Assembly: GCA_014634225.1 (NCBI GenBank)
Contig: BLFN01000375.1
Location: 1,422,778-1,435,277 of the forward strand
Direction: 5' to 3'
DNA from: Acropora yongei
Taxonomy: Eukaryota > Cnidaria > Anthozoa > Scleractinia > Acroporidae
Length of the DNA: 12,500 bases
The notes beneath the pieces are model-generated. The model saw only the letters and a list, made by a program, of their open reading frames with translations. It ran no database searches and was not told where the DNA came from. Shown here one piece after another: positions 1 to 8,098 of the stretch; the stretch's first letter is position 1; every line of letters begins with the position of its first letter. A program made the position numbers and the translations under genes.

Positions 1-16
1 CATACATTACCTATAC

Positions 17-384
17 GGGTATGTGCCACCCAACGGGGTCACGATTTTGAAGCTCCTGATTTAGAACGGGGTATCCATTTTAGAGGCGTTTTCTAGAACG
101 GGGTATAAAAAAAAATTGTGGGTCACGGCTTTATCTTCAGCTAAAAATTGTTGTTGATTATGAGGAAGCATTTATTTGATGTATAAGTCGAACAAATAAA
201 GAAATATCTTTAAAAAAAACAGGGTTATTTCAATTTACAAACTTTCTAGAACGGAGTATAAAAAATTGGCCCATTTCTTTATAGAGTATAAAAAATTGGC
301 CCATTTATAGAGAGGGGTATCAATTTTAGGGGAATTTTTTTAAAGAACGCGGTGCCAATTTGGAGTACCGGGTGGCACATACCC
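17..384. mobile_element. Non-autonomous TIR element (368 bp)
   Basis: A perfect 15-bp terminal inverted repeat is visible: GGGTATGTGCCACCC at 17-31 and its reverse complement at 370-384. The interior is built from variants of a short G-rich unit (TAGAACGGGGTAT) followed by an A-run and TTGGCCCATTT; one 22-bp block occurs twice with a 30-bp period (255-276 and 285-306). There is no coding potential. No clear target-site duplication was seen, so the exact boundaries and superfamily are uncertain. The best reading is a MITE-like dispersed repeat with internal tandem growth. Confidence 0.6.
255..306. repeat. Two-copy 30-bp tandem unit inside the first TIR element
   Basis: The block AGTATAAAAAATTGGCCCAT(TT) is present at 255-276 and again at 285-306. 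Related but more diverged copies of the G-rich half occur at about 67-75, 92-106 and 313-325. This is simple internal duplication within the element. Confidence 0.7.
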
Positions 385-1168
385 ACCCAAAAAATACCCA
401 AGTGCCCCCTCATGGTAAAACCCCTTACGAGGCAGGGCTTATAGAGGCTAGTTTATGGTAGCTGTATGCTCACCTAACAAGAGCCAATGACAGGACGACG
501 GCAACGAGAACGGCGCTTAAAAAGTGAGTTCGCGTTCTTTCAGTCTTTATTGCCAGTCGGGCTATCAGCTTGTCAGCCTCTCAGGGTCAGCGGGGTGGAA
601 GTGAGGATATTCAAGCGTTTATATATAATTTTTGAGTTTAATTAATGTTGGGTCAAGACAACCAATGTCTACAGTTACAAAACTGCACTGCAACACAATA
701 GTCTAAAACCATATTCCGTTTAATTTCATGTATTTATGTTTCTTTAACGTTTAGTTTCTTGTATGGTATCAAATACACGCGTTCGTCAACATTTATTTTT
801 GTCCGTTTCTGCCAACAATTGAAACTGCGTTAACTGGTCCACGAATCAAATTTGAATCAAAAAGAGGTTTTTGAATACAGAATTCATGAAGTAAAAAAGT
901 ACCAGTTGCTAAAAATTACAATGTATGCATTAACAGGATTGCAAAAGACATATTACACGTATAACAACTAAAAAAGAAAAGTTTATCCTTTTTGAATTTT
1001 GGTTTTAAGACTCTTCTCCATGTTTTCTACTTACAAAACGAATCTCATTGACGTGCCTCTGTGCTTTAAAAATATAAATAAATACATCACTATACTGTAT
1101 ATTTAAAGAACACGGAGGAGGACATAGTTTGCATTTCAGTAGCGGACTCAACTCCTTTTTCGAATCAC
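385..1168. other. Gene-free AT-rich stretch
   Basis: No ORF of note, RNA gene or splice-supported exon was seen. The part from about 480 to 600 is less AT-rich and contains GGACGACGGCAACGAGAACGG followed by a GCGTTCTTTC segment. It looks like a fragment of a dispersed repeat rather than unique sequence, but no termini can be defined. The remainder is ordinary AT-rich intergenic DNA. Confidence 0.4.
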
Positions 1169-1239
1169 ATGACTTGCATATTCAGAACAGGGCTCTTCTC
1201 AACATTCCGTATAAAAAAATTAAAAAAAAAAAAGAATGA

Positions 1240-1600
1240 AATTAAGACAAACATACGGTGTGGTTCTGTCCGAACTAGTGTATTTTTATATAAAATGCTA
1301 ACTCATCGACCCAATGATCTCCCTGGTTGTCTTCAGCATACCAAGGCAGTGGCGGATCCAGAACTTTTTTTAGGAGACGGTGCACTCGCCTCTTGCTCTA
1401 CTTCAACACCAATAAACCACATACTTTTCTTTTTTCTTTGCAGAGTACCAGTTGTATTAAAAAAACCGCAGGTCCTCTAAGGGGGGGCGCCCACACCCTG
1501 CACCCTCCCCTAGATCTGCCCCTGCAAGGCATCCGCACAATATGTATGCTGATGACACCACAATATGCATCCTCCCTATCAACAGACCTATTCACCTAAC
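1240..1600 (+). pseudogene. LINE-type reverse transcriptase remnant, 5' part (interrupted)
   Basis: This is a decayed piece of a non-LTR retrotransposon reverse transcriptase. Just upstream of 1342 one frame reads as a worn form of the C-G-V-P-Q-G-S-V-L-G-P block, then N-D-L-P-G-C-L-Q-H-T-K (about 1313-1345). After the inserted MITE, the catalytic motif appears as M-Y-A-D-D-T-T-I-C-I at about 1541-1570. The two halves are no longer in one frame, and the V-P-Q-G block is partly deleted, so it cannot encode an active enzyme. Motif order (G-S-V-L-G-P, N-D-L-P, Y-A-D-D) is that of LINE and related RTs. The clade cannot be fixed from this short piece. Confidence 0.72.
1347..1524. mobile_element. 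hAT-like MITE inserted in the LINE remnant
   Basis: A 178-bp element begins CAGTGGCGGATCCAG (1347-1361). Its other end is CTAGATCTGCCCCTG (1510-1524), which as reverse complement matches 12 of 15 bases. The 5-bp direct repeat CAAGG flanks it precisely (1342-1346 and 1525-1529), as expected of a target-site duplication. The interior has no coding capacity; the short ORFs across it are chance. CAGTGGCGG-type termini are common on hAT-like non-autonomous elements; the 5-bp duplication would suit a 5-bp hAT group better than classical 8-bp hATs. Superfamily is inferred; the insertion itself is directly visible. Confidence 0.75.
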
Positions 1601-2134
1601 TCAATGTTGTACCCAATTCAAACCCTTTGGGAATAAAACGTTTTATTATATAAACTGCAGTGTTTTACAAGGATTTCTACCACGCAGAAATGTGGATCAC
1701 ACGTAAAAATACGATATTTTTAAATGTGAAATTATAAACCAATCACATTTCAGTAATTTGTGACTACGTAATCTCTGAGAAAGTACCCAGATGTCTTGCT
1801 GTATGATCGAAACATTATCGGTTCTTCCTTGGCAATCGTCGGTAATCTTCGGGGAAAGTTCAGAGAATGTTTGGAAACGTTCGGAAAGTGGTCGGAAATC
1901 TTCGGGAAATAGTGAATAACGTCGTCACGAGTATGTTTATATAATGGAGACATCGTGGTCACATTCGACATGTGAACACTCGAAGATAAATTCCATATCT
2001 CCGCGCGACCATGTATTATTCTCTATTTGTTTCAGTAATTTCCATATCATTTCAATGCGAATGCCAAATTATAATGCAAATACAATACACGGAGAATCTT
2101 AACCCCTGGATATTTGAATTGGGTACAACATTGA
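1601..2134. mobile_element. Second inserted inverted-repeat element (about 534 bp)
   Basis: The 22-bp sequence beginning TCAATGTTGTACCCAATTCA (1601-1622) recurs as its exact reverse complement at 2113-2134, giving perfect terminal inverted repeats. On the left it abuts the Y-A-D-D segment of the LINE remnant, and on the right a further RT segment resumes, so the element sits inside the LINE copy. No convincing target-site duplication was found. The interior is AT-rich except for a 21-bp periodic block near 1828-1910. Confidence 0.62.
1750..1971 (-). repeat. Repeat-borne ORF with a 21-bp / 7-residue period
   Basis: A 73-codon open frame lies wholly inside the 1601-2134 element. Its middle (1828-1910) is built from about four degenerate 21-bp units, giving peptide units such as F-P-K-I-S-D-H and F-P-N-V-S-K-H. 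A short TTCGGAAA motif recurs on the plus strand. Because it is inside a dispersed element and its regularity is in the DNA, it is best read as an internal tandem repeat that happens to stay open. It resembles low-complexity ORFs repeatedly predicted in coral genomes; that comparison is from memory. A real protein is possible but unsupported. Confidence 0.4.
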
Positions 2135-2181
2135 ACATCTGCTGAACTATGCATTTGCCAAGGTAAACAGTGACCTTACAC
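2131..2181 (+). pseudogene. LINE reverse transcriptase remnant, 3' part
   Basis: Directly after the inserted element the plus strand reads I-E-H-L-L-N-Y-A-F-A-K-V-N-S-D-L (2131-2178). In LINE RTs a helix of this kind (L-N-x-A-F-x-K-V-x-x-W/D-L) follows the Y-A-D-D strand after about 15-20 residues. Removing 1601-2134 puts the two pieces at about this distance. The match to RT sequence decays after about 2181. Confidence 0.6.
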
Positions 2182-2900
2182 GTAGAGGCAGAGGAGCGTT
2201 TTGAAACGACGGGGGGATCATCTTTCACTCAGCCATGGTATACCTCTACTCAAATTTTCCAAAATACCCTTTGCACTCTTTTCTCGTTAGCAGAAGCAAC
2301 CCTTTTTGCAATCACTGACAGTGTCTAGTGTGTCCGTAATCAATTTGTGACAATGCATCAATAGGCAGTTGTTTTGGCGGTCCTGCTTCATGGTGCTTCT
2401 TAGGTACGGTCCTTGAATAGTTTGAGGGCAGAAAATGTACACTCTGAACCTCTCCTAACAATGTCACTCCCCCAAAAAAATATATTTGGAGGCTACGGAC
2501 CGCCTGACCCCTCCCCTGCACGGCCGCCTATGGTTAAAGATTGGACGAGGACTTCTATGGAATTCATTACCTACCGAAATAAAGGCACCCGAAACAAAAG
2601 CTATTTTTGGAAGAAAACTGGCCAATAGGCAAGAAAACTGTTGACTACAGATTTTGTCGTCTCTTTTCAAAGTATTTGCAAAATTTACGTCTGTCCCAAT
2701 ACGGCTTTCACGTAAAGAATTTCACTTATGAAATTATCGTATTCAAATAAAAGTACATCAATCAATCAATTAATAAATTTTATCTGCTTGTCTTTGACAA
2801 TTTTCGATAGAGTAAACTTTATTTTAAAATAAAAGGCGTGTGGTTAGTTAAACTATATCTTCTCTTCTTCAGTTGCCTCTTTCTTCCTTTGTTCCTCTTC
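2182..2900. other. Gene-free stretch, probably repeat mosaic
   Basis: Several short overlapping ORFs occur on both strands (for example 2312-2521 and 2413-2628) but none has a recognisable domain, splice support or codon pattern. A C-rich/G-rich patch near 2466-2530 resembles the end of a TIR element, but no partner end was found. The right part is AT-rich and would include the 3' flank of the minus-strand TPR-CHAT gene. Confidence 0.4.
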
Positions 2901-2906
2901 TTTATT
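2901..2906 (-). terminator. Candidate polyadenylation signal for the TPR-CHAT gene
   Basis: On the minus strand AATAAA lies at 2906-2901, about 110 nt downstream of the second stop (3018-3016) and 170 nt downstream of the first. A second AATAAA lies at 2823-2818. Either could serve; such hexamers are frequent in AT-rich DNA, so the assignment is positional only. Confidence 0.35.
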
Positions 2907-3015
2907 TCTATTTTTTTTTTACCCTTATAGCCTGATGATAATAAGTACTTTTCATTTTGAATGCACTGAGACTGTTTTCGTATTTCACCTACCTGGTATT
3001 TACTACGTACGACAT

Positions 3016-3078
3016 CTAGCTACTTCCAGAGAATTGCAGAGTTACATCATCTCCAATGAGTACAAATGGAGCCCATTA
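3016..3078 (-). pseudogene. Premature TAA and stranded CHAT C-terminus
   Basis: The large frame ends ...F-S-E-I-K-TAA (3078-3076). The same frame then continues W-A-P-F-V-L-I-G-D-D-V-T-L-Q-F-S-G-S-S to a TAG at 3018-3016. CHAT domains typically close with an aromatic residue followed by W-A-x-F-V-L-I-G-D, so the TAA most simply replaces a Tyr codon (TAT or TAC) by one base change. The 19 codons after it are still well preserved, which suggests that the change is recent, or that it is a base-calling error in an A/T-rich stretch. Loss of this strand would probably unbalance the CHAT fold. Confidence 0.82.
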
Positions 3079-5934
3079 TTTTATTTCACTGAAGTCTTCA
3101 GATTCTCTCATGCATCTCATGGCTCGGTTCAGAGATTCACTGGCACTTTTACCCTCCACCAGATGTTGATAAAACTTTTTCATGAACTCCAGCGTAGCTT
3201 CGTCATCAATGGCCCACAGTGTGACAAGAACAGAACGAGCACCGGCGCCTATAAATGCACGCGCGATACCAACCACACCTTCAGCCTTGATCTCCCCGCG
3301 ACCACTGTGACAGCAACTAAGCACAACCAGCTTCGCTTGCAGCTTTGCGTCTAGCACATCTTTCATCGTTAACAAATAATCTTCATCTTTAGGGATCTTG
3401 GATTCTCGTGAAGGGTTCGGAGACAGGGCAATCTCTCCAGTTTCCATTCGACCATGCGCCGCGATGTGTACCAGCTGAACTGTTGAGAGGCGTTTCAACA
3501 CTTCATTCTTCGAAGCGTCTTTACCAGTGAGGGGTATAACATCGAGAATTTTGCCAATCATATCTACCTCGTCTTTGGCGCTTGGCAACTCCTCCAGCCT
3601 TATCCCATTGGCAGGAATAACGTCCTGCACCCAAGGATCTCCCACAAGCAACGCAGAAGGCTTGACGTGATCTGTTGGACGATCGCTGATCATTTTCAAG
3701 ACAGTCAACGACGGGGTAACCCTTATCCTAAACGATTCAAACGGAAAACTAGAATTTGCGTCCATGAATGCAGCAAAAGGAGCCAACCACAATGGACCCT
3801 CAGGAACAATGATTATCTCATCACCATGAATCAAGTCTGCGATCGGGTCGATTATGATGTCATATAATCTCCTTAAATGATGTTCCTGTGACTGCAATGA
3901 TGTTATATCACACGGGGGCTCTTGGTCCAGAGCCTTACTGCGACTTTGCAGTTTTTCCAGCGAGCGATCTTCGCATTTTATTCTGCCTCTTACACCAATG
4001 GCATTAAACGTACTGTCAACTAATCTCTTGACGGATTTGAGAACGTCGCCTAGTGCGTTAAAATCTCCGGCTTCTTTTGCTCTTTTGTGCACATTATTGT
4101 CATTTTGAATTACCCATGTATTTATAACGCCTACTTGGAAAGCAAGAAATATTGTGTTGCACGGAATACCACAAAGCGTTTCATCAGGTGTCTCTTTCTC
4201 CGCACTTTGATACGCGTCAGTTGTTTGAATTCCATAATAGGATTTCAAAAGATCTTTCAAAGCTTGCGCTCGTCCCTCCTCAGCAGCACAAAGAGCCTCT
4301 ACAGGCCTGTCCAGTTTCAACAAAATCCTACTCAAAGAAGTGAATATGTCATTGTGCAATTCTCGTAGGCTGATTTTCCATTCATCTTCTGATTCCAGAC
4401 GATCCCTAACATCATAAAACGCCTTTAAGCTGGCCTGAAAATATTCGAGAGCCTCGTGCAGGGAATCTGTCGATTCAAAAATGGAACCGAGTTTGGCATA
4501 CGCGTTTCCTATCTCAACCTTATCTTCCACTTCTTTGGCGATTTTAAGATGCAGCTCCGCATAATGCTTGCCTTCAAGCTTATTTCCAGAACAAAGGTAA
4601 GCATTAGCAAGACTACCATATGCTTTTCCTTCTACAGCCCTTTCTTTAACTTCTTGGGCAATTTTAAGATGAAGTCCATAGTAATCTATCGCTTTGGTGT
4701 AATCTTTGAGTTCACAACAAACATGCCCAAGGTGACCATAAGCACGCCCTTCTCCAGCTCTATCTGTCACAGCTTGAGCAATTTTCAAACGAAGGTCATA
4801 ATAGGTTCTGGCACTTTGGTAATTGCCAAGTTGTAAGTAAGCGTTGCCAATACTACCATAAGCAATTCCTTCTCCATACATGTCGCCCAGTTCCTTGGCA
4901 ATTTTTAGACGCTGCTGGTGACAGTCTATAGCTTTTTCATAATCTCCAAGTCTAAAAAAAGCGCTGCCAAGGTTGCTATAGGCCTTACCTTCTCTTAGCT
5001 TGTTATCCAATTCTTTTGCAATTTCCAGAGCGCGGTTTTGGTAGTCTATGGCCTTTTTGAACTCTCCCAGACAGTGATAAGTGCCTCCAATATTGCTATA
5101 AGCGACTCCTTCATCAGGCCTGTCTTTACGTAACAATGCAAGTTTTAGATGCCTTTCATGGTAGTCCACGGCTTTATGAAAATTTCCAAGTCTGGAATAA
5201 TCGTTGCCAAGACTACCATACGCACGACCTTCTCCGTGTCTGTCTCCTCTTACCTTAGAGATTCTAAGGAGGCACTCGTGGTAGAACACCGCCTTTTTGA
5301 AAAAACCGAGACAGTAATAAGGGTTGCCAAGGTCACCATACACGTTTGCTTCTCTAATTTTGTCTTTCACTTCGGTTGCAAGTGCAAGACAACGTTCATG
5401 GTAACCAATAGCTGTTTGGACATCGCCCAGACAGCGATATGAGCAGCCAATACTACCCAGCAACCTTGCCTCGGCTGACATGTCTCCCAGTTCTTTGACA
5501 ATTTCTAGAGAGCGCTCAGAGCAAAATATAGCCTTTTTGAAAAAGCCAAGCTCATGATAAGAAATGCTAAGACTGCCATACACGCTTCCCTTTATCTCTC
5601 TACACCCGCTATTTGCTTTTGCAATAACTGTTAGGCATCGTTCATACCAGTCGATTGCTTCTTTTGAATGTCCAAGACTGAAGTACGCATGACCAAGATA
5701 ACTATAAACGTGACACACTGTCGACATGTCGTCCACATCCCCAGCTAGCTTAAAGAATTGTTCATAGTAGCTGATGGCAGTTTTAAAATCTCCCAGTTTG
5801 TAATAAGCATGGCCAAGAGAGCCATAAACATTTGCTTCTTTAGAACGGTCCCCAGTTTGTCTGGCATTCTTAAGGCAGCGTTCATAGAAATGAATCATTG
5901 GGACTTCGGTGTTAGGTTGAGGATCGACACATTC
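3076..5934 (-). CDS. TPR-CHAT protein, large exon (12 TPRs plus CHAT protease domain)
   Basis: One uninterrupted frame of 952 codons. It opens at a splice acceptor (TTTGACAG, exon starting at 5934), not at an ATG: an in-frame stop lies just upstream in the intron, and the first ATG (5898) falls inside a TPR helix. Numbering from that ATG, residues 20-502 are twelve TPR units of 40 residues, of the tetratricopeptide type found in TTC28 and GPSM2. Residues 503-560 form a helical linker ending in an A-E-E-G-R-A-Q-A-L segment. A CHAT domain follows from about 675 to 940, with H-I-A-A-H-G (His815) and L-S-C-C-H-S-G (Cys863) as the predicted catalytic pair, then a G-V-V-G and V-T-L-W-A-I-D-D segment. 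CHAT domains are caspase/separase-like cysteine peptidases; the TPRs probably bind a partner that controls activity. No signal peptide or membrane segment is visible in this exon, so a cytosolic location is likely. The frame ends at a TAA that seems premature (see 3016-3078). Substrate is unknown. Confidence 0.92.
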   Translation of the reverse strand, partial: ECVDPQPNTEVPMIHFYERCLKNARQTGDRSKEANVYGSLGHAYYKLGDFKTAISYYEQFFKLAGDVDDMSTVCHVYSYLGHAYFSLGHSKEAIDWYERCLTVIAKANSGCREIKGSVYGSLSISYHELGFFKKAIFCSERSLEIVKELGDMSAEARLLGSIGCSYRCLGDVQTAIGYHERCLALATEVKDKIREANVYGDLGNPYYCLGFFKKAVFYHECLLRISKVRGDRHGEGRAYGSLGNDYSRLGNFHKAVDYHERHLKLALLRKDRPDEGVAYSNIGGTYHCLGEFKKAIDYQNRALEIAKELDNKLREGKAYSNLGSAFFRLGDYEKAIDCHQQRLKIAKELGDMYGEGIAYGSIGNAYLQLGNYQSARTYYDLRLKIAQAVTDRAGEGRAYGHLGHVCCELKDYTKAIDYYGLHLKIAQEVKERAVEGKAYGSLANAYLCSGNKLEGKHYAELHLKIAKEVEDKVEIGNAYAKLGSIFESTDSLHEALEYFQASLKAFYDVRDRLESEDEWKISLRELHNDIFTSLSRILLKLDRPVEALCAAEEGRAQALKDLLKSYYGIQTTDAYQSAEKETPDETLCGIPCNTIFLAFQVGVINTWVIQNDNNVHKRAKEAGDFNALGDVLKSVKRLVDSTFNAIGVRGRIKCEDRSLEKLQSRSKALDQEPPCDITSLQSQEHHLRRLYDIIIDPIADLIHGDEIIIVPEGPLWLAPFAAFMDANSSFPFESFRIRVTPSLTVLKMISDRPTDHVKPSALLVGDPWVQDVIPANGIRLEELPSAKDEVDMIGKILDVIPLTGKDASKNEVLKRLSTVQLVHIAAHGRMETGEIALSPNPSRESKIPKDEDYLLTMKDVLDAKLQAKLVVLSCCHSGRGEIKAEGVVGIARAFIGAGARSVLVTLWAIDDEATLEFMKKFYQHLVEGKSASESLNRAMRCMRESEDFSEIK
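3078..3876 (-). other. CHAT domain (cysteine peptidase, caspase/separase-like)
   Basis: Covers about residues 675-940 of the large exon. It has the expected order: an L-x-x-L-Y-D-x-x-I-x-P helix, an [16 protein letters not shown] block (696-710), the S-A-L-L-V-G-D-P block (748-755), the His loop (811-816), a long insert, the Cys loop (860-866) and V-T-L-W-A-I-D-D (892-899). Both catalytic residues are kept, so up to that point there is no sign of decay. The final core strand lies beyond the in-frame TAA. Confidence 0.88.
4392..5841 (-). repeat. 120-bp tandem array encoding twelve TPRs
   Basis: The conserved Tyr of the helix-A motif (x-Y-G-S-L-G) recurs at residues 25, 65, 107, 147 (Leu here), 187, 227, 267, 307, 347, 387, 427 and 467, i.e. 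exactly every 40 residues apart from a 2-residue slip in unit 3. At DNA level this is a 120-bp tandem repeat; the plus strand shows recurring CTACCATA...CTTCTCC...TTTTAG phrases at that spacing. The exact period points to expansion by unit duplication. Confidence 0.88.
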
Positions 5935-6200
5935 CTGTCAAAATTGGTAAAATGGTCATTTTTAGCATCGACGACGAGAAAGAGTATGGGTACCAGTTCC
6001 TGTTGTTCTCATTGCCGCTTTCATAGTTCAAACAGTCCTTTAAGAGGACATGAGCTTACTCGTATAGTAATGAATAGTCTGTACAGAAACCACGTGGTTG
6101 CAAAAAAAAATCGTTCCTAAAGGCATTTACGTTTTGTAGCGACTTCAAATCGGCACTCGCACTTTTTCACTGTTTGTTGCGTGCTGTAAGTGCTTTATTA

Positions 6201-6323
6201 TGCCAGTAAAATGTAGGTTTGGGGTCGGGGTCGGGTTAGGGTTGGGGTTGACAGTAACCCTAAACTTAACCCTAAATAGCGTTCTTCAAAAGAGATAGAC
6301 TCCGATCCCACGTTTTACTGACA
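6201..6323. mobile_element. Telomere-like MITE (123 bp)
   Basis: Ends are TGCCAGTAAAATGTAGG (6201-6217) and CCCACGTTTTACTGACA (6307-6323); as inverted repeats they agree at 14 of 17 positions. The interior (6217-6275) holds degenerate TTAGGG/GGGTTGGGG repeats that switch orientation at about 6250 to CCCTAA, so the core can fold back on itself. This is an interstitial telomere-like sequence carried by a small mobile element, not a telomere remnant from fusion, because TIRs bound it. Confidence 0.65.
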
Positions 6324-6480
6324 CCCTTCTGAAACCAATGGCGGACAATCCGAACTGTTCGAGTTATCGTAACGTCATGTGCGACTTGAAATATTATACA
6401 TTTACTGTGTTCGTAACGGTCCCTCTTGGCTTGATTCAAGTGACCGGGAGAAATGCCTCATGAAACACAGACGTTTCCAC

Positions 6481-6959
6481 CTTTTGATCCCAAATGTCGA
6501 TAAAATGTAAGAACGATGAACAAAGCTAACTTACAGTTTGTTTTAAGTAGTGTTCTGCGTTAGTAGTGTATTTAACAATTATTCCTCGGGCCCTCATAGC
6601 CTCTGAGTCAATAGCCCATGTGGCTGAATAATTGTTTCATTAAAATCCAACAAGTTGGTCAAAAATATCGAAACAAAACAACTTTAGCTTGCAAACGCGA
6701 TTCAGTCACCACTGTTTTGGTTTTCAAAGCCGGCGCTTTTCGCTGCTAGTGGGCTATAACATATAGCCTGGTAGTAGCTCAACCAATCAGAACGCTGCAT
6801 TTATAATAGATCACTATTTCACTATAATGTGTATTAATCGGGGGTGTCAGCTTCAAGCGACTGAAAACCCCAGAAAAACGCAGAACACGACATAAAAGAT
6901 AGGGTAAGTTGTCTTTATTATCTTAATTCTTATTTGATATCAACATTTGGGATCAAAAG
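6481..6959. mobile_element. Long inverted-repeat element (about 480 bp)
   Basis: CTTTTGATCCCAAATGT (6481-6497) recurs as a perfect reverse complement at 6943-6959, and GTGTTCTGCGTT (6550-6561) at 6877-6888. The arms are thus about 80 bp with gaps between the matched blocks. The interior contains a second, nested inverted repeat (6574-6636) and A/T-rich sequence without coding potential. Confidence 0.62.
6574..6636. repeat. Nested 63-bp inverted repeat
   Basis: Perfect 11-bp ends AACAATTATTC (6574-6584) and GAATAATTGTT (6626-6636) enclose a GC-rich centre that itself pairs imperfectly (CATAGCC...GGCTG). It lies inside the 6481-6959 element and would form a cruciform or RNA hairpin. Confidence 0.6.
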
Positions 6960-7501
6960 ATGCAAAATTTTATGAAGCGTTTCTCTCGATCACTTGGATC
7001 AAGGTGAGGGCGGGCGTTATGAATTACAGTTAATGCTCAGTATGAGGCCACATGATGCCTCGAACAATTCGGATGGCCCGCCTGTGCTAAAACTCCCTGA
7101 TCATGTCAATGACGTCAGTGCCATAAATGTGCACAATCAAAAAGCAGGTATAACGAGGGAACAGAATAGGATACCGGTAACTGTAAGCAAAATGAGCTGA
7201 AATTAGTTTTTAAAAAAATAATGATCCACGTGTTTGAGTCTTACACTTTCTTTTAAAGTTTCTCTCGTAGACAGGATTATTCGTTTCTCTTGTGCGTCCA
7301 TTGATCTCTTCTTTATCTCCAACAACGTTTGGTGGTTTTTGGAAATCTTCTTAGAATTAAGGTACACAAAAAACACACAGGCAACATCTATTGATGACTA
7401 TAAATTGAAATTTTGTTAATCTGCTGCTTTTAGTGAAATGAAGAGTCGTGTATGAGAGGACAACAGACGTACCCTCTTACAATACATTTTAACATGTGAA
7501 C

Positions 7502-7569
7502 AGTAAGCTCGGACGTCAGCACACAAAGGCGCCACTGGCAGCCGTTTTCAGTTCGTTTGTGAGCTTACT
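7502..7569. repeat. Short inverted repeat next to the SINE
   Basis: AGTAAGCTC (7502-7510) and its perfect reverse complement GAGCTTACT (7561-7569) bracket 50 bp with no coding content. The right arm abuts the presumed 3' end of the SINE. It could be a tiny TIR element or chance. Confidence 0.35.
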
Positions 7570-7888
7570 ATACCCACCCAACTCATGATGTGAATGATGT
7601 GATGAGTGAAGGAACAACACCGAAATCTAAGCCCCCCACTCTTTTCGAACAGTGGTGTGGGTTCTTTTACGTCCCACAAGAACCAGATAAATGTAAGTGC
7701 TGTGAGAAGGAACCTACGGTCTTTCGTCCTTATCCGAGAAGACTAGAAAGTTTGCAGATGTCATTACAAAGGCGGCACTTTCTTCTCAGTTATTTAAAGA
7801 CCCTGAGTTTTGGTCCAGCCGGGGTTCAAACCCGTGACCTTCAGCTCAGCAGACCGGCGCTCTCCCAACTGAGCTAATCAGGCGGCGG
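7570..7888 (-). mobile_element. tRNA-derived SINE
   Basis: Read on the minus strand, the head (7888-7812) has a tRNA-like pol III promoter: A box TAGCTCAGTTGGGA at 7875-7862 and B box GGTTTGAACCC at 7832-7822, followed by C-C-C-C-G-G-C typical of the T arm. The body (A-C-T-C-A-G-G-G-T-C-T-T-T-A-A-A-T-A-A-C-T and onward) runs to the GGGTGGGTAT near 7570. The anticodon stem does not pair, so this is not a working tRNA gene. Layout is tRNA head plus unrelated body, as in cnidarian SINEs; the family match is from memory. The plus-strand ORF over it (7590-7877) is an antisense artefact. Confidence 0.68.
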
Positions 7889-8098
7889 TTTATAGTTTGC
7901 AACTGAATGCCCCTCTAATAATGCCAATCGCCTTTTGCGCACCAAGAGCAGATCATTTGGGCTGCCTGGATGAGTTGACCAGCTAGCATATTCTGTAGCG
8001 TGCGAGCAAGCTTTCCATTTGGGGGATATCGTGCAAAGTAAGCGCCCGAGAGGCAAATACATGGATTTGCGTCTTCGTTCATTTCACTAATATAATAG

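Noticed and set aside
1169..1599. Two plus-strand ORFs and one minus-strand ORF as genes
   Set aside because: They cross from LINE remnant into the inserted MITE, change identity at the target duplication and have no domain of their own other than the RT motifs already listed.
2935..3354. 139-codon plus-strand ORF
   Set aside because: It is antisense to the CHAT coding sequence and its codons mirror conserved CHAT residues on the other strand.
4087..6120. Plus-strand ORFs at 4087, 4152, 4456, 5149 and 5758
   Set aside because: All are shadows of the minus-strand TPR array; their repetitive look comes from the 120-bp period.
6994..7200. 68-codon plus-strand ORF in the 3.2-kb interval
   Set aside because: No recognisable family, no splice sites of quality and no codon regularity; length is within chance expectation.
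7590..7877. Plus-strand 95-codon ORF as a protein gene
   Set aside because: It is the antisense reading of the tRNA-derived SINE; the S-F-G-P-A-G-V-Q-T-R-D-L end is simply the reverse of the T-arm and A-box region.
7812..7888. Functional tRNA gene on the minus strand
   Set aside because: A and B boxes are present, but the anticodon stem does not pair and the sequence runs on into a SINE body, so it is a retroposon head.
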